A DNA stretch of 64,000 nucleotides from assembly GCA_913774955.1 (NCBI GenBank), contig CAJYKV010000030.1, forward strand, positions 1-64,000, read 5' to 3'. The translations under genes and the position numbers were made by a program. Positions 1 through 10,330 of the stretch are shown one piece after another (the first letter of the stretch is position 1; the number at the start of each line of letters is the position of its first letter). The notes beneath the pieces are model-generated. The model worked only from the letters and a program-made list of their open reading frames with translations, was not told the DNA's origin and did not search any database. This DNA is from an uncultured Acidovorax sp. (lineage in GTDB: Bacteria > Pseudomonadota > Gammaproteobacteria > Burkholderiales > Burkholderiaceae_C).

Positions 1-123
1 GGACCAAATCTGCCTGCTGGATGGGCATTTCGCGCGGGAAATCAGGCTGATTTCGCACATCACGAGAAATCACCCCGAGTCATCCGGCCAACGGGCGCAG
101 GTAAGGGGTTTTGCAGACCTTCC
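1..123. other. Left-edge non-coding DNA with repeated 7-bp inverted repeats
   Basis: No convincing gene. GAAATCA at 38-44 pairs with TGATTTC at 48-54 across a 3-base spacer, and a second GAAATCA lies at 66-72, so two overlapping dyads share the middle arm. Such clustered short dyads are seen at insertion-sequence ends, and the next genes are accessory toxin remnants. No transposase is visible, so an IS end is only a guess. Confidence 0.3.
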
Positions 124-426
124 CTAGGGCTTATTGCCTAAAAGTTCAATAAACTTGTTATAGGCCTGAGGGTCATGTTCAAACAAGTCTTCCATAATAT
201 TATCTTTAAGAAGCAAATGATGGAAGACCCCGCACATCCCGTTTTTTATTTTCTTAAACTCAAAATCAGCACCCAACAAGCGATCAATTACTTCAACCTC
301 TGACTGCGAATAACTCGAAAGCCCCACACCTTTACTTGAAAAACAACAAAAATAGCATTTTTCTTCAAACCAATAAATGCCATAAACCGTGCAAAAATCA
401 CCACTCTTTTTATCACGTATTTTCAT
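124..426 (-). CDS. Small hypothetical protein, probable immunity protein of the adjoining toxin tail
   Basis: A 100-residue protein with no family I recognise. It is acidic near its C-terminus (EDLFEHDPQ) and has a cysteine/aromatic-rich stretch near residues 18-33 (WFEEKCYFCCF). Its start codon directly follows the stop codon of the Rhs-type tail (TAA then ATG, no spacer), so the two are translationally coupled. Base composition is strikingly AT-rich against the rest of the window, as is usual for recently acquired immunity genes. By analogy with polymorphic toxin loci, a small AT-rich gene immediately 3' of a toxin tip encodes the cognate immunity protein that binds the toxin in the cytoplasm. 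That role is inferred from position and composition, not from sequence similarity. Confidence 0.6.
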   Translation of the reverse strand: MKIRDKKSGDFCTVYGIYWFEEKCYFCCFSSKGVGLSSYSQSEVEVIDRLLGADFEFKKIKNGMCGVFHHLLLKDNIMEDLFEHDPQAYNKFIELLGNKP

Positions 427-2937
427 TTAATTCACACTCCGTAATGTTGGCCCAGGCTGTAACACCGAGGGAACCGGCTGCGGCGTAACGATCTTCATAT
501 CATAGGCTCTGCCAGTGTTAACGTTGTATTGATAGTGTACCGAAATATTAGTACCATCCGGCAAACGGTGAGAGAATTCCATCTTATTGAAACCGGCGTC
601 CTGAGCGAAACGGGGATCACCGGAAAGAGGCAGAGGTTTGCCCCCGCCCGGACTCAATACCACTTGATTCCAAACCACTTGCTCTTGCATGTCTCGCGGA
701 GCAGTAGACTGGAAACTCTTTGCAGTTGATATTTTCTCTGCCTGTTGAATCAATATAGAATAAGGATCTTTCTCCGCAAGATTAGCTCCAGGCAATTTTT
801 TTCCGATCCGCTGCAAGGCGGCCACCTCCGCATCAAGGACTCCTATCCGCGACGCAGGACTAGAGACTCCACGCAACGATCCAATAACCGCACCTATCTC
901 GTCTGAGTGGCTTGACCAAAGCTGCGCCACTGCTTGAGGAATAGCGTACAACGGGTTGCCTGACTCATCTAACTTTCCTGCCCAGTATTGTGCTGATAAT
1001 GCCGCTTGGGCAGGCGAAAGCCAACCAACGCCAGGGATATCTGCCGGCAGATTGAGCTTTTGAATCCAATCTCCCAGTGAATCATTTGTCTTAACTGCAA
1101 TTTTCGGATCTAAAAGGGCAGCTTTGCCCGCCTCCTGCTTGCCAGCGGTAGGCCAAGTCAAATTCATATCCCCGCTTATATCGCGCTGAGCGTCCAGCGT
1201 AGCAGCCTGCGCAGCCGCAGTCACTCGCTCCGACCGCAGCCGACTCTCTTGACCAATCGCGCTGGTCCCCAGCTTGCCCGCGCTCATATCCGACAAATCA
1301 AACTCCAGCACCTGACCAGGCTGTACCTGCGGCACACCCTGGGCATTCAGACGGATCGTGCCCTTGGCCAGCATTTGCCCGTACATGGCCTGCTGCTGCG
1401 CGGCATCCAGCCCAGCCGCTGCCAGTGCGGCGATCGGACCCTGGTTTTTGCTCACAACGGCCTGCCCCAGCATTCCTTGCTCTGGAGCCAGACTGCCGTT
1501 GATCATGATGCCGCCGTCGACTTCATTGCTCCACTCCGACAACGAACTTCCGGATATGCCGAACCCGTATCTGGAGCGGCCGACCTGAAGTCCATAGGCG
1601 CCACCCATATCGACCGGGTCAGTGGCGTTTCGGTATGCTATTTCGCTCGCGCGGAAAGCCTCTTGCGCGCTGGGCATGGTCTCTTGCGCTGGCGTGCCGG
1701 GACTGCTGGCGTAATCCACCAGTGCCTCACCGATAGCGTTGCCGAATGCATCGGTCGCCACCTGTTGAACGCTGATCCGCCCACCATGCATCACCGCTGT
1801 AGTCAGCCCCGCAGCGAACCCCGATACCGTTCCACGGGCCAGCACAGTCGCAAAATCGCTTCCCACATTTCCGAACACGTTGCCGCTCTGCAGTGCCTGC
1901 CCGACGGAAGCCCCAACACCTGCACCGACGGCTCCGGCCGCGACGGCCTTCCAGTCGAACCGCTGCTGCAGGCCTGTTACCGTGCCGATGCCCTGGGAGA
2001 TGGTGCTAGACATCGCCTGTTTGGCTGCTGCATTGATGAAAGCACTGTCGGTATTCGGCAGCCAACCCGAGGCGCCTAATCCACTGGTAACGCCGCTACT
2101 CAAAGCACTGAGCGCCACGCTCTTCCAACTGAAGCCATCCTGCGCACCGATGGCATTGCCCACCATTTGGCTGGCAATTGAACCGACAGCGCCTGCAGCT
2201 GCGGCGGTGCCGACCAAGCCCATGGTGCTCATGCCTCCAGCGACAAAAGAACCTACCGCGCCCCCCGCCATGCCTCCACTCATGACGCCCATGCCAGCTT
2301 GCATGGTGGTCAACAAGCTTCCAGATGCCCCACTAAGCAACCCTGCGGTATAGATAGACACCACCACCGCCACCACGACCATGATGATTGCCCCGATCCC
2401 CCCGCACCCTCCCCCATTCGCCGGCACCGGCAACACCGGGTCCATGCTCCCCATCGCCTGGCTCGGGTCGTACGGCTGGAACGTCTCCACGCTGTTCGCA
2501 TTCAGCGACAACTTGGGCACCGTCAGCGTCTGCCCCGCCGTGAGCGCCCCGTCGCCCGACACCGCCAGGCTGTTGGCCTCCGCGAGGCGCCACCACAGGC
2601 TCGCGTCGCCCAGTACGTTGCGCGCGATGTCCTTCAGCGTCTTCGCCGCCCACCACCGTGTAGGCGATCGGGTCATGCTCTTGTGGCGCGGGCGGATCTG
2701 CGCCGCCTGCATGCGGAAGTCGGCCGTGTCCACGTAGACCGGGTTGTTGCTCGGCTCCGTGTTCTCCTCCTGGGTCGGGGCGTCGCCGTAGCGCGCCAGT
2801 ACTTCGCCATTCGCGACCAGTTGGCGCTGTACGTGGCCGGGCGTCAGGCTACTCCTGTCACCCCGCCCTGGTAGCCCGAGGCCGGGTTGGCGATGCTGCT
2901 CTTGACGCCCGTCGCCTTCGCTTGGCGGATGCCCCAT
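427..2937 (-). pseudogene. 5'-truncated, frame-damaged Rhs/polymorphic toxin C-terminal fragment
   Basis: The open frame encodes 836 residues but is not an intact gene. The segment RQLVANGEVLARYGD (residues 38-52) looks like the interior of an Rhs/YD-repeat protein, yet nothing similar lies upstream and no ribosome-binding site is visible. A LysM-like module (TLKDIARNVLGDASLWWRLAEA onwards, about residues 100-142) has lost its first strand: the expected APQEHDPIAYTVVGGE is encoded in another frame between about 2640 and 2690, so two compensating frame changes flank it. A hydrophobic segment at about 177-200 opens a Gly/Ala-rich region reaching about 420, of the kind that carries toxin tips across membranes. 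The last 100 residues (WNQVVLSPGGG, DPRF, AGFNKMEF, HYQYNVNTG) form a compact domain, probably the toxin. This is most likely a displaced or decaying Rhs tip kept beside its immunity gene. Confidence 0.65.
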
Positions 2938-3307
2938 TACGGATCCGTGGTACCTCCTGGTCGTGGCGCCGTTCTCCCCATCTCCAGGTACGCCTTTACA
3001 CCCCGTTGCGTCGTACCCTGAGCCCGCTTGGCCGGTTGCGTGGTGGCAGCCCTGCTCAGGTGGTCTAAGACACCGTCGAGTGCCACTGCAGCTTCCTCAT
3101 TCGCCCAATCAACCGACCATCGGATGGATGGTCACGTAGTCCGCCTCCTACGAACCGATAAGAGCGTGTTCTGACATCCCACACTTGCCCATGTGTAGAC
3201 GATGAAGGCATGGCTCAACATCGGAACAGAACTGATGGTCTCTGCCAGTTCGAGGAAATAGCGATTGCCCGGCGAGGTCCTGCCTCTCGCCGTGAAAGGA
3301 CCCGCCC
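2938..3307. other. Gene-free stretch between toxin remnant and next gene
   Basis: About 370 bases with no supportable gene. Just upstream of the toxin fragment, another minus-strand frame reads WGIRQAKATGV followed by SSIANPASGYQGG and then a stop. This may be further decayed Rhs sequence. The last 20 bases hold the ribosome-binding site (GAAAGGA) of the gene starting at 3308. I see no RNA gene or terminator here. Confidence 0.5.
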
Positions 3308-3877
3308 ATGACCACCCACTTCCAAAACCTGCAGGCCAAGGCGATCGCCTGGTGCAAGGATTTCGAGCAATACAAGGAGGAATGCATCGTCTTCGCCCAA
3401 CGGCTGCGCGTCGAGTTCATCGACCACCTCGGCGCGCGGTCGGGCGATGTCGAGTTCCACGCGCTGGACGAGCGGCTGGAGCGCATTGCCGACGAACGAT
3501 CGTCCCTGTGGCCCCGGCTGCAGGTGGGCGACGACGGCTTCTTCTATTTCGGGCTGACGCTGTTCTTCCGCGCCGATGCGCACTCGCTGGACGAGCACAT
3601 CCGCGTCGGCGTCCAGAAATCGCGCACCCACTGGCGCGTGCGCTGGAACCAGAAGGAATCGACGTATTCCACGACGGGCTCCAACAGCGCGTTCTTCGAC
3701 AAGGTCACGGCCATCACGATGGAGAAATTCTCGACGCCGTTCCGGCGCATGAGGGGCCAGCTCGGCTTCGTGCCGATGCTGCAGAGCGATCACCATGTCG
3801 TGGTACCCGCACCGCCGAGCCCGGTGGCGGCCGCGGGCCCTGCGGATGCGCCGCCGGATGGCAACGCGGGCAGTTGA
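3308..3877 (+). CDS. Hypothetical protein upstream of ligD
   Basis: A 189-residue protein of unknown function. The body (residues 1-160) is a mixed, soluble sequence rich in charged and aromatic residues (FQNLQAKAIAWCKDFEQYKEEC; WRVRWNQKESTYSTT; TPFRRMRGQLGF). The last 25 residues are a Pro/Ala-rich tail. There is no signal peptide or membrane segment. The start is supported by GAAAGGA a few bases before the ATG. It lies 198 bases upstream of ligD on the same strand, but nothing in it resembles Ku, the usual LigD partner. It is best called conserved-looking but unassigned. Confidence 0.7.
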   Translation: MTTHFQNLQAKAIAWCKDFEQYKEECIVFAQRLRVEFIDHLGARSGDVEFHALDERLERIADERSSLWPRLQVGDDGFFYFGLTLFFRADAHSLDEHIRVGVQKSRTHWRVRWNQKESTYSTTGSNSAFFDKVTAITMEKFSTPFRRMRGQLGFVPMLQSDHHVVVPAPPSPVAAAGPADAPPDGNAGS

Positions 3878-4075
3878 TCGAGCGGGCACTCCGTTGCAAT
3901 GGCCGAGGGGATCGCCTGCAACTGCCGTCGCAGGGCGCGGTGCCCGTCCTACACCCGGGCCCGAGGGCGGCGCTTTACCGTGGGTCGCACGCCCTCCGCG
4001 CCCACCCTGCGGTGGCCCGGACCTCGGTCATCCGGTTCGCCGGCCACCTCGCCCGCTCCCTGGAATCTGCTCGCC

Positions 4076-6928
4076 ATGGCCCGACGCACTTCTCCTGCCG
4101 CCAAACCCTCGCCCGCCGCGCTGGACGAATACGCCCGCAAGCGCGATTTCCGCAGCACGCCCGAGCCTGGTGCCGACCCAGGCGATGCGCCGCCCGCGGG
4201 CGCACTGCGCTTCGTGGTGCAGAAGCACTGGGCGAGCCGGCTGCATTACGACTTCCGGCTGGAGCTGGAAGGCACGATGAAGAGCTGGGCCGTGCCGAAG
4301 GGCCCGAGCCTCGACCCGGCGGACAAGCGCATGGCCGTGCAGGTCGAGGACCATCCGGTCGCCTACAACCGTTTCGAGGGACAGATCCCGGCCAGGCAGT
4401 ACGGCGCGGGCCGGGTCATCATCTGGGACAAGGGATGGTGGGTGCCGCTCGGCGATCCGGCCGAGGCCTGGCGCAGCGGCAAGATGAAGTTCGAGCTGCA
4501 CGGCCACAAGCTGCGGGGCCGCTGGACGCTGGTGCGCATGCACGGCCGGGGCAACGAGAAACAGCCGCCCTGGCTGCTGATCAAGGAGCGCGACGGCCTG
4601 GAACGCCCGGCCGTGGAGTACAGCGTGGTCGAGGAGGCACCGGACAGCGTGGGTGCGCTGCCGGACCTGCCACCGCCTGCAATGCATGCCGCCACGCCCT
4701 GGTCACCCGCTCCCACACGGGCGCCGAAGCGCTCGCCGGCGGCACCCGGAGCCCGTCGGGCCCGAAGTGCCCAGGAACCAGCCACTGCGTCCACACCGGC
4801 CCCCGCTCGCGGCGCCACGAAACGTTCTCGCGAATCCGGTGCCCCGACAGACACGGCCCTGCCGGAAACCCTCTCTCCTCAGCTCGCGACGCTGGTGGAC
4901 GGTCCGCCCCCGGACCTGCAGGAATGGACGTTCGAGCTGAAGTTCGACGGCTACCGCATCCTCGCCCGCAAGGATGGCGACACGGTGCAGCTCATCACGC
5001 GCAACGGCAACGACTGGACGCACCGCATGCCGCGCCTGGCCCGCGCGGTGGCGGCGCTGCCGATCAAGTCCGGCTGGATCGACGGCGAGATCGTGGTGCT
5101 CGACCGGCACGGCATCCCGGAGTTCCAGGCGCTGCAGAACGCGTTCGAGAGCAGCCGCAGCGTGCGAGCGCGCCTGCATCCCGGCGCGGTGGCGGAGGAA
5201 GACGGCGACACCGGTGGACTCGTCTTCTACGTGTTCGACCTGCCCTTCTTCAATGGGCATGACCTGCGCAACCTGCCGCTGCATGAGCGCCGCAAGGCGC
5301 TGCGTGCCATCGTCGCGGAGGGCGGCGGCGACACGGTGCGCTTCAGCGAAGATTTCGACGCGGCGCCCGACCAGCTCATCGCATCGGCCTGCCAGCTGGG
5401 TTTCGAGGGCGTGATCGGCAAGCGCTCGAACGCACGCTACGTGTCCGGCCGCTCGGCGGAATGGATCAAGCTCAAGTGCGGACAGCGGCAGGAGTTCGTG
5501 ATCGGCGGCTATACCGACCCGCAAGGTGCGCGCAAGGGCATCGGCTCCTTGCTGCTCGGCGTGCACGGCGACGACGGGCAGCTGCATTACGTGGGCAACG
5601 TGGGCTCCGGCTTCAGCGAGCGCACGCTCGCCACGCTGCACGCCCAGCTGAAAGCGCTGGCCACGCGGACCAGCCCGTTCGCGGAAGGCACGCAGGTGGG
5701 CCGCAAGGCGCACTGGGTGGCGCCGCGGCTGCTCGCCGAGGTGGCCTTCGCGGGCTGGACCCAGGGGCGCCACGTGCGTCAGGCGGTGTTCCGCGGGCTG
5801 CGGGAAGACAAGCCCGCCGAGGAGATCGTGCGGGAAACGCCCGCGGATGCGGACACCCTCTCCACCGCGGCCGAGCCACCGGCGACCGCCGAAGCCAGGG
5901 CCAAGGCGAAGGCAAACGCCAAGACCAGCACCAAGGCCCGAACCACCACCGATGCCCGTCCCCCCGAAGCGCCAGCGAAGGAAACCATGAGCCCACGCAC
6001 TTCCCGCACCTCCGTGGGCGGCCGGACTGCCGGCGCGCCACCCCACCTGCGCGTGACGAACCCGGACCGCGTGATCGACGCGCAGAGCGGGCTCACCAAA
6101 GTGGACCTCGTCCGCTACTACGCGCTGGTCGCGCCGCTCATGATGGAGCACCTGCAGCACCGCCCCGTGTCGATCGTGCGCGCTCCGGAAGGCGTGGGGC
6201 ACGAACTCTTCTTCCAGCGCCACCAGGAGTTCGGCACGGTGGAAGGCATCCGCGAACTCGATCCATCCCTCTACCCGGGCCATGCCGCGCTGATGGAGGT
6301 GGCCTCGGCCGAGGGGCTGCCGGGCTCCGCGCAGATGAACGCGATCGAGTTCCACACCTGGAACGCGCGCAGCGACCGCATCGACCGGCCCGACCGCATG
6401 ACCTTCGACCTCGACCCGGGCGAAGGCGTGCCGTGGGAAAAGATACTGGAAGGCACGGCGCTGATGCGCGTGATGCTGACGGAACTCGGCCTGCCGTCGT
6501 TCCTGAAGACCAGCGGCGGCAAGGGCCTGCACGTGGTGGTGCCGATCAAGCGACTGCACGGCTGGGATACGGTCAAGGGCTTCTCCCAGGCCGTGGTGCA
6601 GCACATGTCGCGCACGATCCCCCAGTTGTTCGTCGCCAAGAGCGGCCCGCGCAACCGCGTGGGCAAGATCTTCGTCGACTACCTGCGCAACGGCTTCGGC
6701 GCCACCACGGTGAGCGCCTGGTCGGCCCGCGCGCGGCCCGGCCTCGGAATTTCCGTGCCGCTGGCCTGGAAGGAGCTGGAGACGCTGGAGAGCAGCACGC
6801 AGTGGACGGTCGCCACGGTGGAAGACCGCCTGCGCACCGGCAACGCCCCGTGGGAAGGCTATGCCGCCGCGGCCGTGTCGATCACCCAGGCCATGCGGCG
6901 GCTGGAGTACGCGCCGCCGAAGGAGTGA
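4076..6928 (+). CDS. ligD: Multifunctional non-homologous end-joining DNA ligase D
   Basis: LigD repairs double-strand breaks with Ku by trimming, filling and sealing ends. Three domains are visible in the 950-residue product. The 3'-phosphoesterase (about 45-200) has HWASRLHYDFRLELEG, KSWAVPKGPS and VEDHPVAYNRFEG. The ATP-dependent ligase (about 270-560) has the adenylated Lys289 in ELKFDGYR, plus WIDGEIVVLD, FEGVIGK and WIKLKC. The primase/polymerase domain (about 655-950) has HLRVTNPDRV, the metal-binding DLDPG and KTSGGKGLHVVVP. This PE-ligase-polymerase order differs from mycobacterial LigD (polymerase first). I chose the ATG giving MARRTSPAAKP; an upstream in-frame start would add 59 low-complexity residues. 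An Ala/Lys/Thr-rich linker separates ligase and polymerase. No ku gene is in the window. Confidence 0.95.
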   Translation: MARRTSPAAKPSPAALDEYARKRDFRSTPEPGADPGDAPPAGALRFVVQKHWASRLHYDFRLELEGTMKSWAVPKGPSLDPADKRMAVQVEDHPVAYNRFEGQIPARQYGAGRVIIWDKGWWVPLGDPAEAWRSGKMKFELHGHKLRGRWTLVRMHGRGNEKQPPWLLIKERDGLERPAVEYSVVEEAPDSVGALPDLPPPAMHAATPWSPAPTRAPKRSPAAPGARRARSAQEPATASTPAPARGATKRSRESGAPTDTALPETLSPQLATLVDGPPPDLQEWTFELKFDGYRILARKDGDTVQLITRNGNDWTHRMPRLARAVAALPIKSGWIDGEIVVLDRHGIPEFQALQNAFESSRSVRARLHPGAVAEEDGDTGGLVFYVFDLPFFNGHDLRNLPLHERRKALRAIVAEGGGDTVRFSEDFDAAPDQLIASACQLGFEGVIGKRSNARYVSGRSAEWIKLKCGQRQEFVIGGYTDPQGARKGIGSLLLGVHGDDGQLHYVGNVGSGFSERTLATLHAQLKALATRTSPFAEGTQVGRKAHWVAPRLLAEVAFAGWTQGRHVRQAVFRGLREDKPAEEIVRETPADADTLSTAAEPPATAEARAKAKANAKTSTKARTTTDARPPEAPAKETMSPRTSRTSVGGRTAGAPPHLRVTNPDRVIDAQSGLTKVDLVRYYALVAPLMMEHLQHRPVSIVRAPEGVGHELFFQRHQEFGTVEGIRELDPSLYPGHAALMEVASAEGLPGSAQMNAIEFHTWNARSDRIDRPDRMTFDLDPGEGVPWEKILEGTALMRVMLTELGLPSFLKTSGGKGLHVVVPIKRLHGWDTVKGFSQAVVQHMSRTIPQLFVAKSGPRNRVGKIFVDYLRNGFGATTVSAWSARARPGLGISVPLAWKELETLESSTQWTVATVEDRLRTGNAPWEGYAAAAVSITQAMRRLEYAPPKE

Positions 6929-6946
6929 CCGGGCGCGCCCCGGCGC

Positions 6947-8026
6947 TCAAGCGCAGCCCGCCCCGCCGGCCGAGCCCGCGTGCAGATCGTGCGCCTCGGT
7001 GGATGCCACGCGCCGGCCGTTCATCCCGAGCTTGGCAAGCAACTGCACGTCGGCCTCGACGTCGGGGTTGCCGGTGACCAGCAGCTTGTCGCCGTAGAAG
7101 ATCGAATTGGCACCCGCCAGGAAGCACAGCGCCTGCACGGCCTCGCCCATCTGCTGCCGCCCGGCGGAAAGCCGCACGCGGGCCTTCGGCATGGTGATGC
7201 GGGCGACCGCGATCATGCGGACGAAATCGAACGGGTCGACCGGCTCGCTGTCGGCCAGCGGCGTGCCGGGCACGCGCACGAGGCTGTTGATCGGCACCGA
7301 CTCGGGGTACGGATCGAGGTTGGCGAGCTGGGCGATGAGGCCCGCGCGGTGCACCGGCGCCTCGCCCATGCCGACGATGCCGCCGCAGCACACGCTGATG
7401 CCGGCCTGGCGGACGTGCCGCAGGGTGTCCAGCCGGTCCTGGTAGGCGCGTGTGCTCACCACGTCGGTGTAGTACTCGGGCGCGGTGTCGAGGTTGTGGT
7501 TGTAGTAGTCGAGGCCCGCGCCCTTGAGCGCCTGTGCCTGGTGCGGCTCCAGCATTCCCAGCGTGGCGCAGGTCTGCATGCCGAGCCCCTTGACGGCGGC
7601 GATCAGCTCGCCGACTTTCTCGATGTCGCGGTCCTTCGGCGCACGCCAGGCGGCACCCATGCAGAAACGCGTGGCGCCGGCATCGCGCGCTGCGCGGGCG
7701 GCGGTGGTCACCTCCTCCACGCTCATGAGCTTTTGCGCCTTCACACCCGTGTCGAATTCGGCCGACTGCGGGCAGTAGCCGCAGTTCTCGGGGCAACCGC
7801 CGGTCTTCACCGACAGCAGCGTGGCGAGTTCGACATCGCCCGCGGGCCAGTGCTGCCGGTGCACGGCTTGTGCGCGCCACAGCAGCTCCATGAAAGGCAG
7901 GTCGAGCAGTTCCTGCACGGCTTCCACGCTCCAGGTGCCCGCAGCGGGCGCCGGGGTGCGCGCGGGCCGGTGCAGTTGTACAGGGGTGGCAGGTGCGTCG
8001 GTGAGCAAGGTGTCGGAGGTCGTCAT
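6947..8026 (-). CDS. bioB: Biotin synthase
   Basis: A radical SAM enzyme that inserts sulfur into dethiobiotin in the last step of biotin synthesis. The 359-residue product has the 4Fe-4S motif C78-x3-C82-x2-C85 ([13 protein letters not shown]), the downstream YYNHNLDT and [10 protein letters not shown] segments of BioB, and the usual length. The first 30 residues are a Pro/Thr-rich extension before the conserved core ([19 protein letters not shown]). The gene converges on ligD with 18 bases between stops. It follows the propionyl-CoA operon on the same strand after a 296-base gap, so it probably has its own promoter. Propionyl-CoA carboxylase needs biotin, which makes the proximity sensible. 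Confidence 0.97.
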   Translation of the reverse strand: MTTSDTLLTDAPATPVQLHRPARTPAPAAGTWSVEAVQELLDLPFMELLWRAQAVHRQHWPAGDVELATLLSVKTGGCPENCGYCPQSAEFDTGVKAQKLMSVEEVTTAARAARDAGATRFCMGAAWRAPKDRDIEKVGELIAAVKGLGMQTCATLGMLEPHQAQALKGAGLDYYNHNLDTAPEYYTDVVSTRAYQDRLDTLRHVRQAGISVCCGGIVGMGEAPVHRAGLIAQLANLDPYPESVPINSLVRVPGTPLADSEPVDPFDFVRMIAVARITMPKARVRLSAGRQQMGEAVQALCFLAGANSIFYGDKLLVTGNPDVEADVQLLAKLGMNGRRVASTEAHDLHAGSAGGAGCA

Positions 8027-8322
8027 CGTCTTGGCAGGTGGTCACCGCGGTGCGGCTCGGCCGGATTCTGAAAGAGAAGGCATCGGCTTGCCAAGCCTCC
8101 GACGCAAAATACCGGGTTTGCCACGAGGCGCTGCAACTTCGCGCAAATGCCGAGAAACGATAGATGAGGATGCGGGCAGAAATCAGCCGTTGGCCGCACG
8201 TTGGCAAAGCAGCTCGCAGCCGGGCCGGCATTGCGCGCGATCGGGCACGCATCTGCCGCCAAAACGCGGGGACGCAGCGCCGCCGCACGCTGAAATTGGA
8301 CGCAATTGCGGCCGCCGCCGCA
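8027..8322. other. Gene-free gap before bioB
   Basis: About 300 bases that should contain the bioB promoter, since the gene upstream ends at 8323 on the same strand. I could not pick a convincing -35/-10 pair, operator or terminator in this GC-rich stretch. Short open frames here have no supporting ribosome-binding sites. Confidence 0.4.
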
Positions 8323-8967
8323 TCAGGGCGGAAGCAAACTGCGCAGCTTGCGCACGGCACTGTCCACCGTCGTCAGCACTGGCAGGCCTGACGCCTGCGC
8401 GCATGCGCCACGCGCCCTTGCCATGCTGAACTGCGCCAGGGCGATGCGTGTGCATCCGCGCGCCGCGAGTTCGGCCGCCTGCCGGGCGATGAAGGCGTCG
8501 TGCGCTTCGGCATCCCCGGCATCGAGCGCCGCGAGCGCGCCTTCCGCCAGCGCGGTTTCCAGCGCCATCCCCGCAGGGAACTCCGCCGGCATGGAACGCA
8601 GCGTGGGTGCGAAGGTGGCGATCAGGCCCAGCGGACCCTCGCCAACAACGGCCTCCTCGATCATCGCTTCGTTGGGCTTGAGCACCGGCAGCGCCGCGTG
8701 CTCTGCGGCCACGGCCTCGATGCAGGGCCCGAAGGCCGAGCAGGTGAACAGGATGCCCTGCGCGCCCGTATCGACGGCATAGCGCGCCAGCCGCGCGAAG
8801 CGCTCCTGCATGGGGCCATCGAGCACGCCGCCCCCGGCCGCGAGATCGGCCGAGAGGCTGTCGTCCAGCAGGTTCACGCGCACGGCGCCGGGCCAGTCGC
8901 GCGCGAACGCGTCGTTGATGGGGGCGACCGAATGGGCCAGGGCGTGGATCAGGGCGATGCGGGGCAT
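8323..8967 (-). CDS. Asp/Glu/hydantoin racemase family protein
   Basis: A 214-residue member of the cofactor-independent aspartate/glutamate racemase superfamily, whose members use two cysteines as acid/base. One Cys pair lies in FTCSAFGPCIEA (near residue 75), and the second-half Cys is in RGCTRIALAQFSMA. The start MPRIALIHALAHS gives the usual first beta strand; a longer open frame upstream is only shadow sequence. It lies 17 bases downstream of the VOC gene, so it is probably the last gene of the propionyl-CoA operon. The substrate is unknown. Family members also include maleate isomerase and arylmalonate decarboxylase, the latter acting on malonate-type acids, which would fit the context but is speculation. 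Confidence 0.85.
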   Translation of the reverse strand: MPRIALIHALAHSVAPINDAFARDWPGAVRVNLLDDSLSADLAAGGGVLDGPMQERFARLARYAVDTGAQGILFTCSAFGPCIEAVAAEHAALPVLKPNEAMIEEAVVGEGPLGLIATFAPTLRSMPAEFPAGMALETALAEGALAALDAGDAEAHDAFIARQAAELAARGCTRIALAQFSMARARGACAQASGLPVLTTVDSAVRKLRSLLPP

Positions 8968-8984
8968 GGCGATCACGGACCTCG

Positions 8985-9455
<471 letters not shown>

Positions 9456-9511
9456 GGTGGAAGGCTCCTGGAAAGAGACGGGTTGAAAATGGATGCGGCT
9501 GGGGGCCTGCG

Positions 9512-10330
9512 TCACAGCTCGCGCAGCGCCCAGCTGCTGGCCAGCGCGAAATACTCGCGCAGCCAGGCGTTGTAGCGGTTGGTGATCGGCGTCGGCGCGC
9601 CGACAGGCACCACGGCGGACAGGCCTTGTCTGTGGGCGATGCGCACTGCGCGCAGCAGGTGGAAGTCGCTGGTCACCACGGCCGTGGGCGCGTCCGCCGG
9701 CACGCCGCGCGCCTGCAGCAGCGGCCGGCTGAGCGCGAGGTTCAGCTCGGTGCTGGTGCTCTGCGCTTCCAGCACCAGCCGATCCGGGGCGATGCCGTGG
9801 CGCTCCCGCAGGTAGCGGGCCATGACGGCCGCCTCGCTCTCGGTCTCGCCCAGGTCGACGCCGCCGCACACCGCGATCAGGGCGGTCGGCTGCAGGTGCG
9901 CCAATTCTGCGGCCGTGTCCAGCCGCGCCGCCAGCGCCGGCCGGGGCTGCCCGTCCAGCGTGCCGCTGCCCAGCACCACGATCGCGCGCACGGGCGGCAC
10001 CTCGGACGGTGGCAAGCCCAGCCCACGCAGTTGGCCCCAGAACCACCACACCGACGCGAGCCACAGCGCGAGCAGGACCCAGCCCACGCGCCATAGGCGC
10101 TCGCGGCCCGGACTCCCGCGCCGCCAGCGGGCCACGCTCCGCCACCGCACGGCCAGGAAAAGAAACGCCACCCCCAGCACGGCAGGCAGCACCACGCCGA
10201 GGTTCAGGTGGCGCTGCGCCATGAGGAAGAGGCCGTCCGCCAATAGCACCACGCCAGCCATCGCCAGCACGGCGCGCACGCCACGCGAACGCCCCGCTCC
10301 GGCCGCAGGAGCGAGTGCCACCGGCTTCAC
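9512..10330 (-). CDS. YdcF/SanA-like DUF218 membrane protein
   Basis: A 272-residue protein with an N-terminal membrane region of about three segments ([54 protein letters not shown]). A DUF218 domain follows (about 110-250) with [25 protein letters not shown] and [20 protein letters not shown]218 proteins such as YdcF, SanA and ElyC act at the inner membrane, some in envelope or lipid-carrier metabolism; the exact role here is unknown. The GTG start overlaps the pccA stop in a GTGA four-base overlap, implying translational coupling. A link to propionyl-CoA metabolism is not obvious. Confidence 0.85.
   Translation of the reverse strand: MKPVALAPAAGAGRSRGVRAVLAMAGVVLLADGLFLMAQRHLNLGVVLPAVLGVAFLFLAVRWRSVARWRRGSPGRERLWRVGWVLLALWLASVWWFWGQLRGLGLPPSEVPPVRAIVVLGSGTLDGQPRPALAARLDTAAELAHLQPTALIAVCGGVDLGETESEAAVMARYLRERHGIAPDRLVLEAQSTSTELNLALSRPLLQARGVPADAPTAVVTSDFHLLRAVRIAHRQGLSAVVPVGAPTPITNRYNAWLREYFALASSWALREL

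Noticed and set aside
3265-5262. Long plus-strand open frame overlapping the unknown gene and ligD
   Set aside because: It reads ligD out of frame; Arg/Pro/Gly-rich composition and no conserved motif show it is a high-GC shadow.
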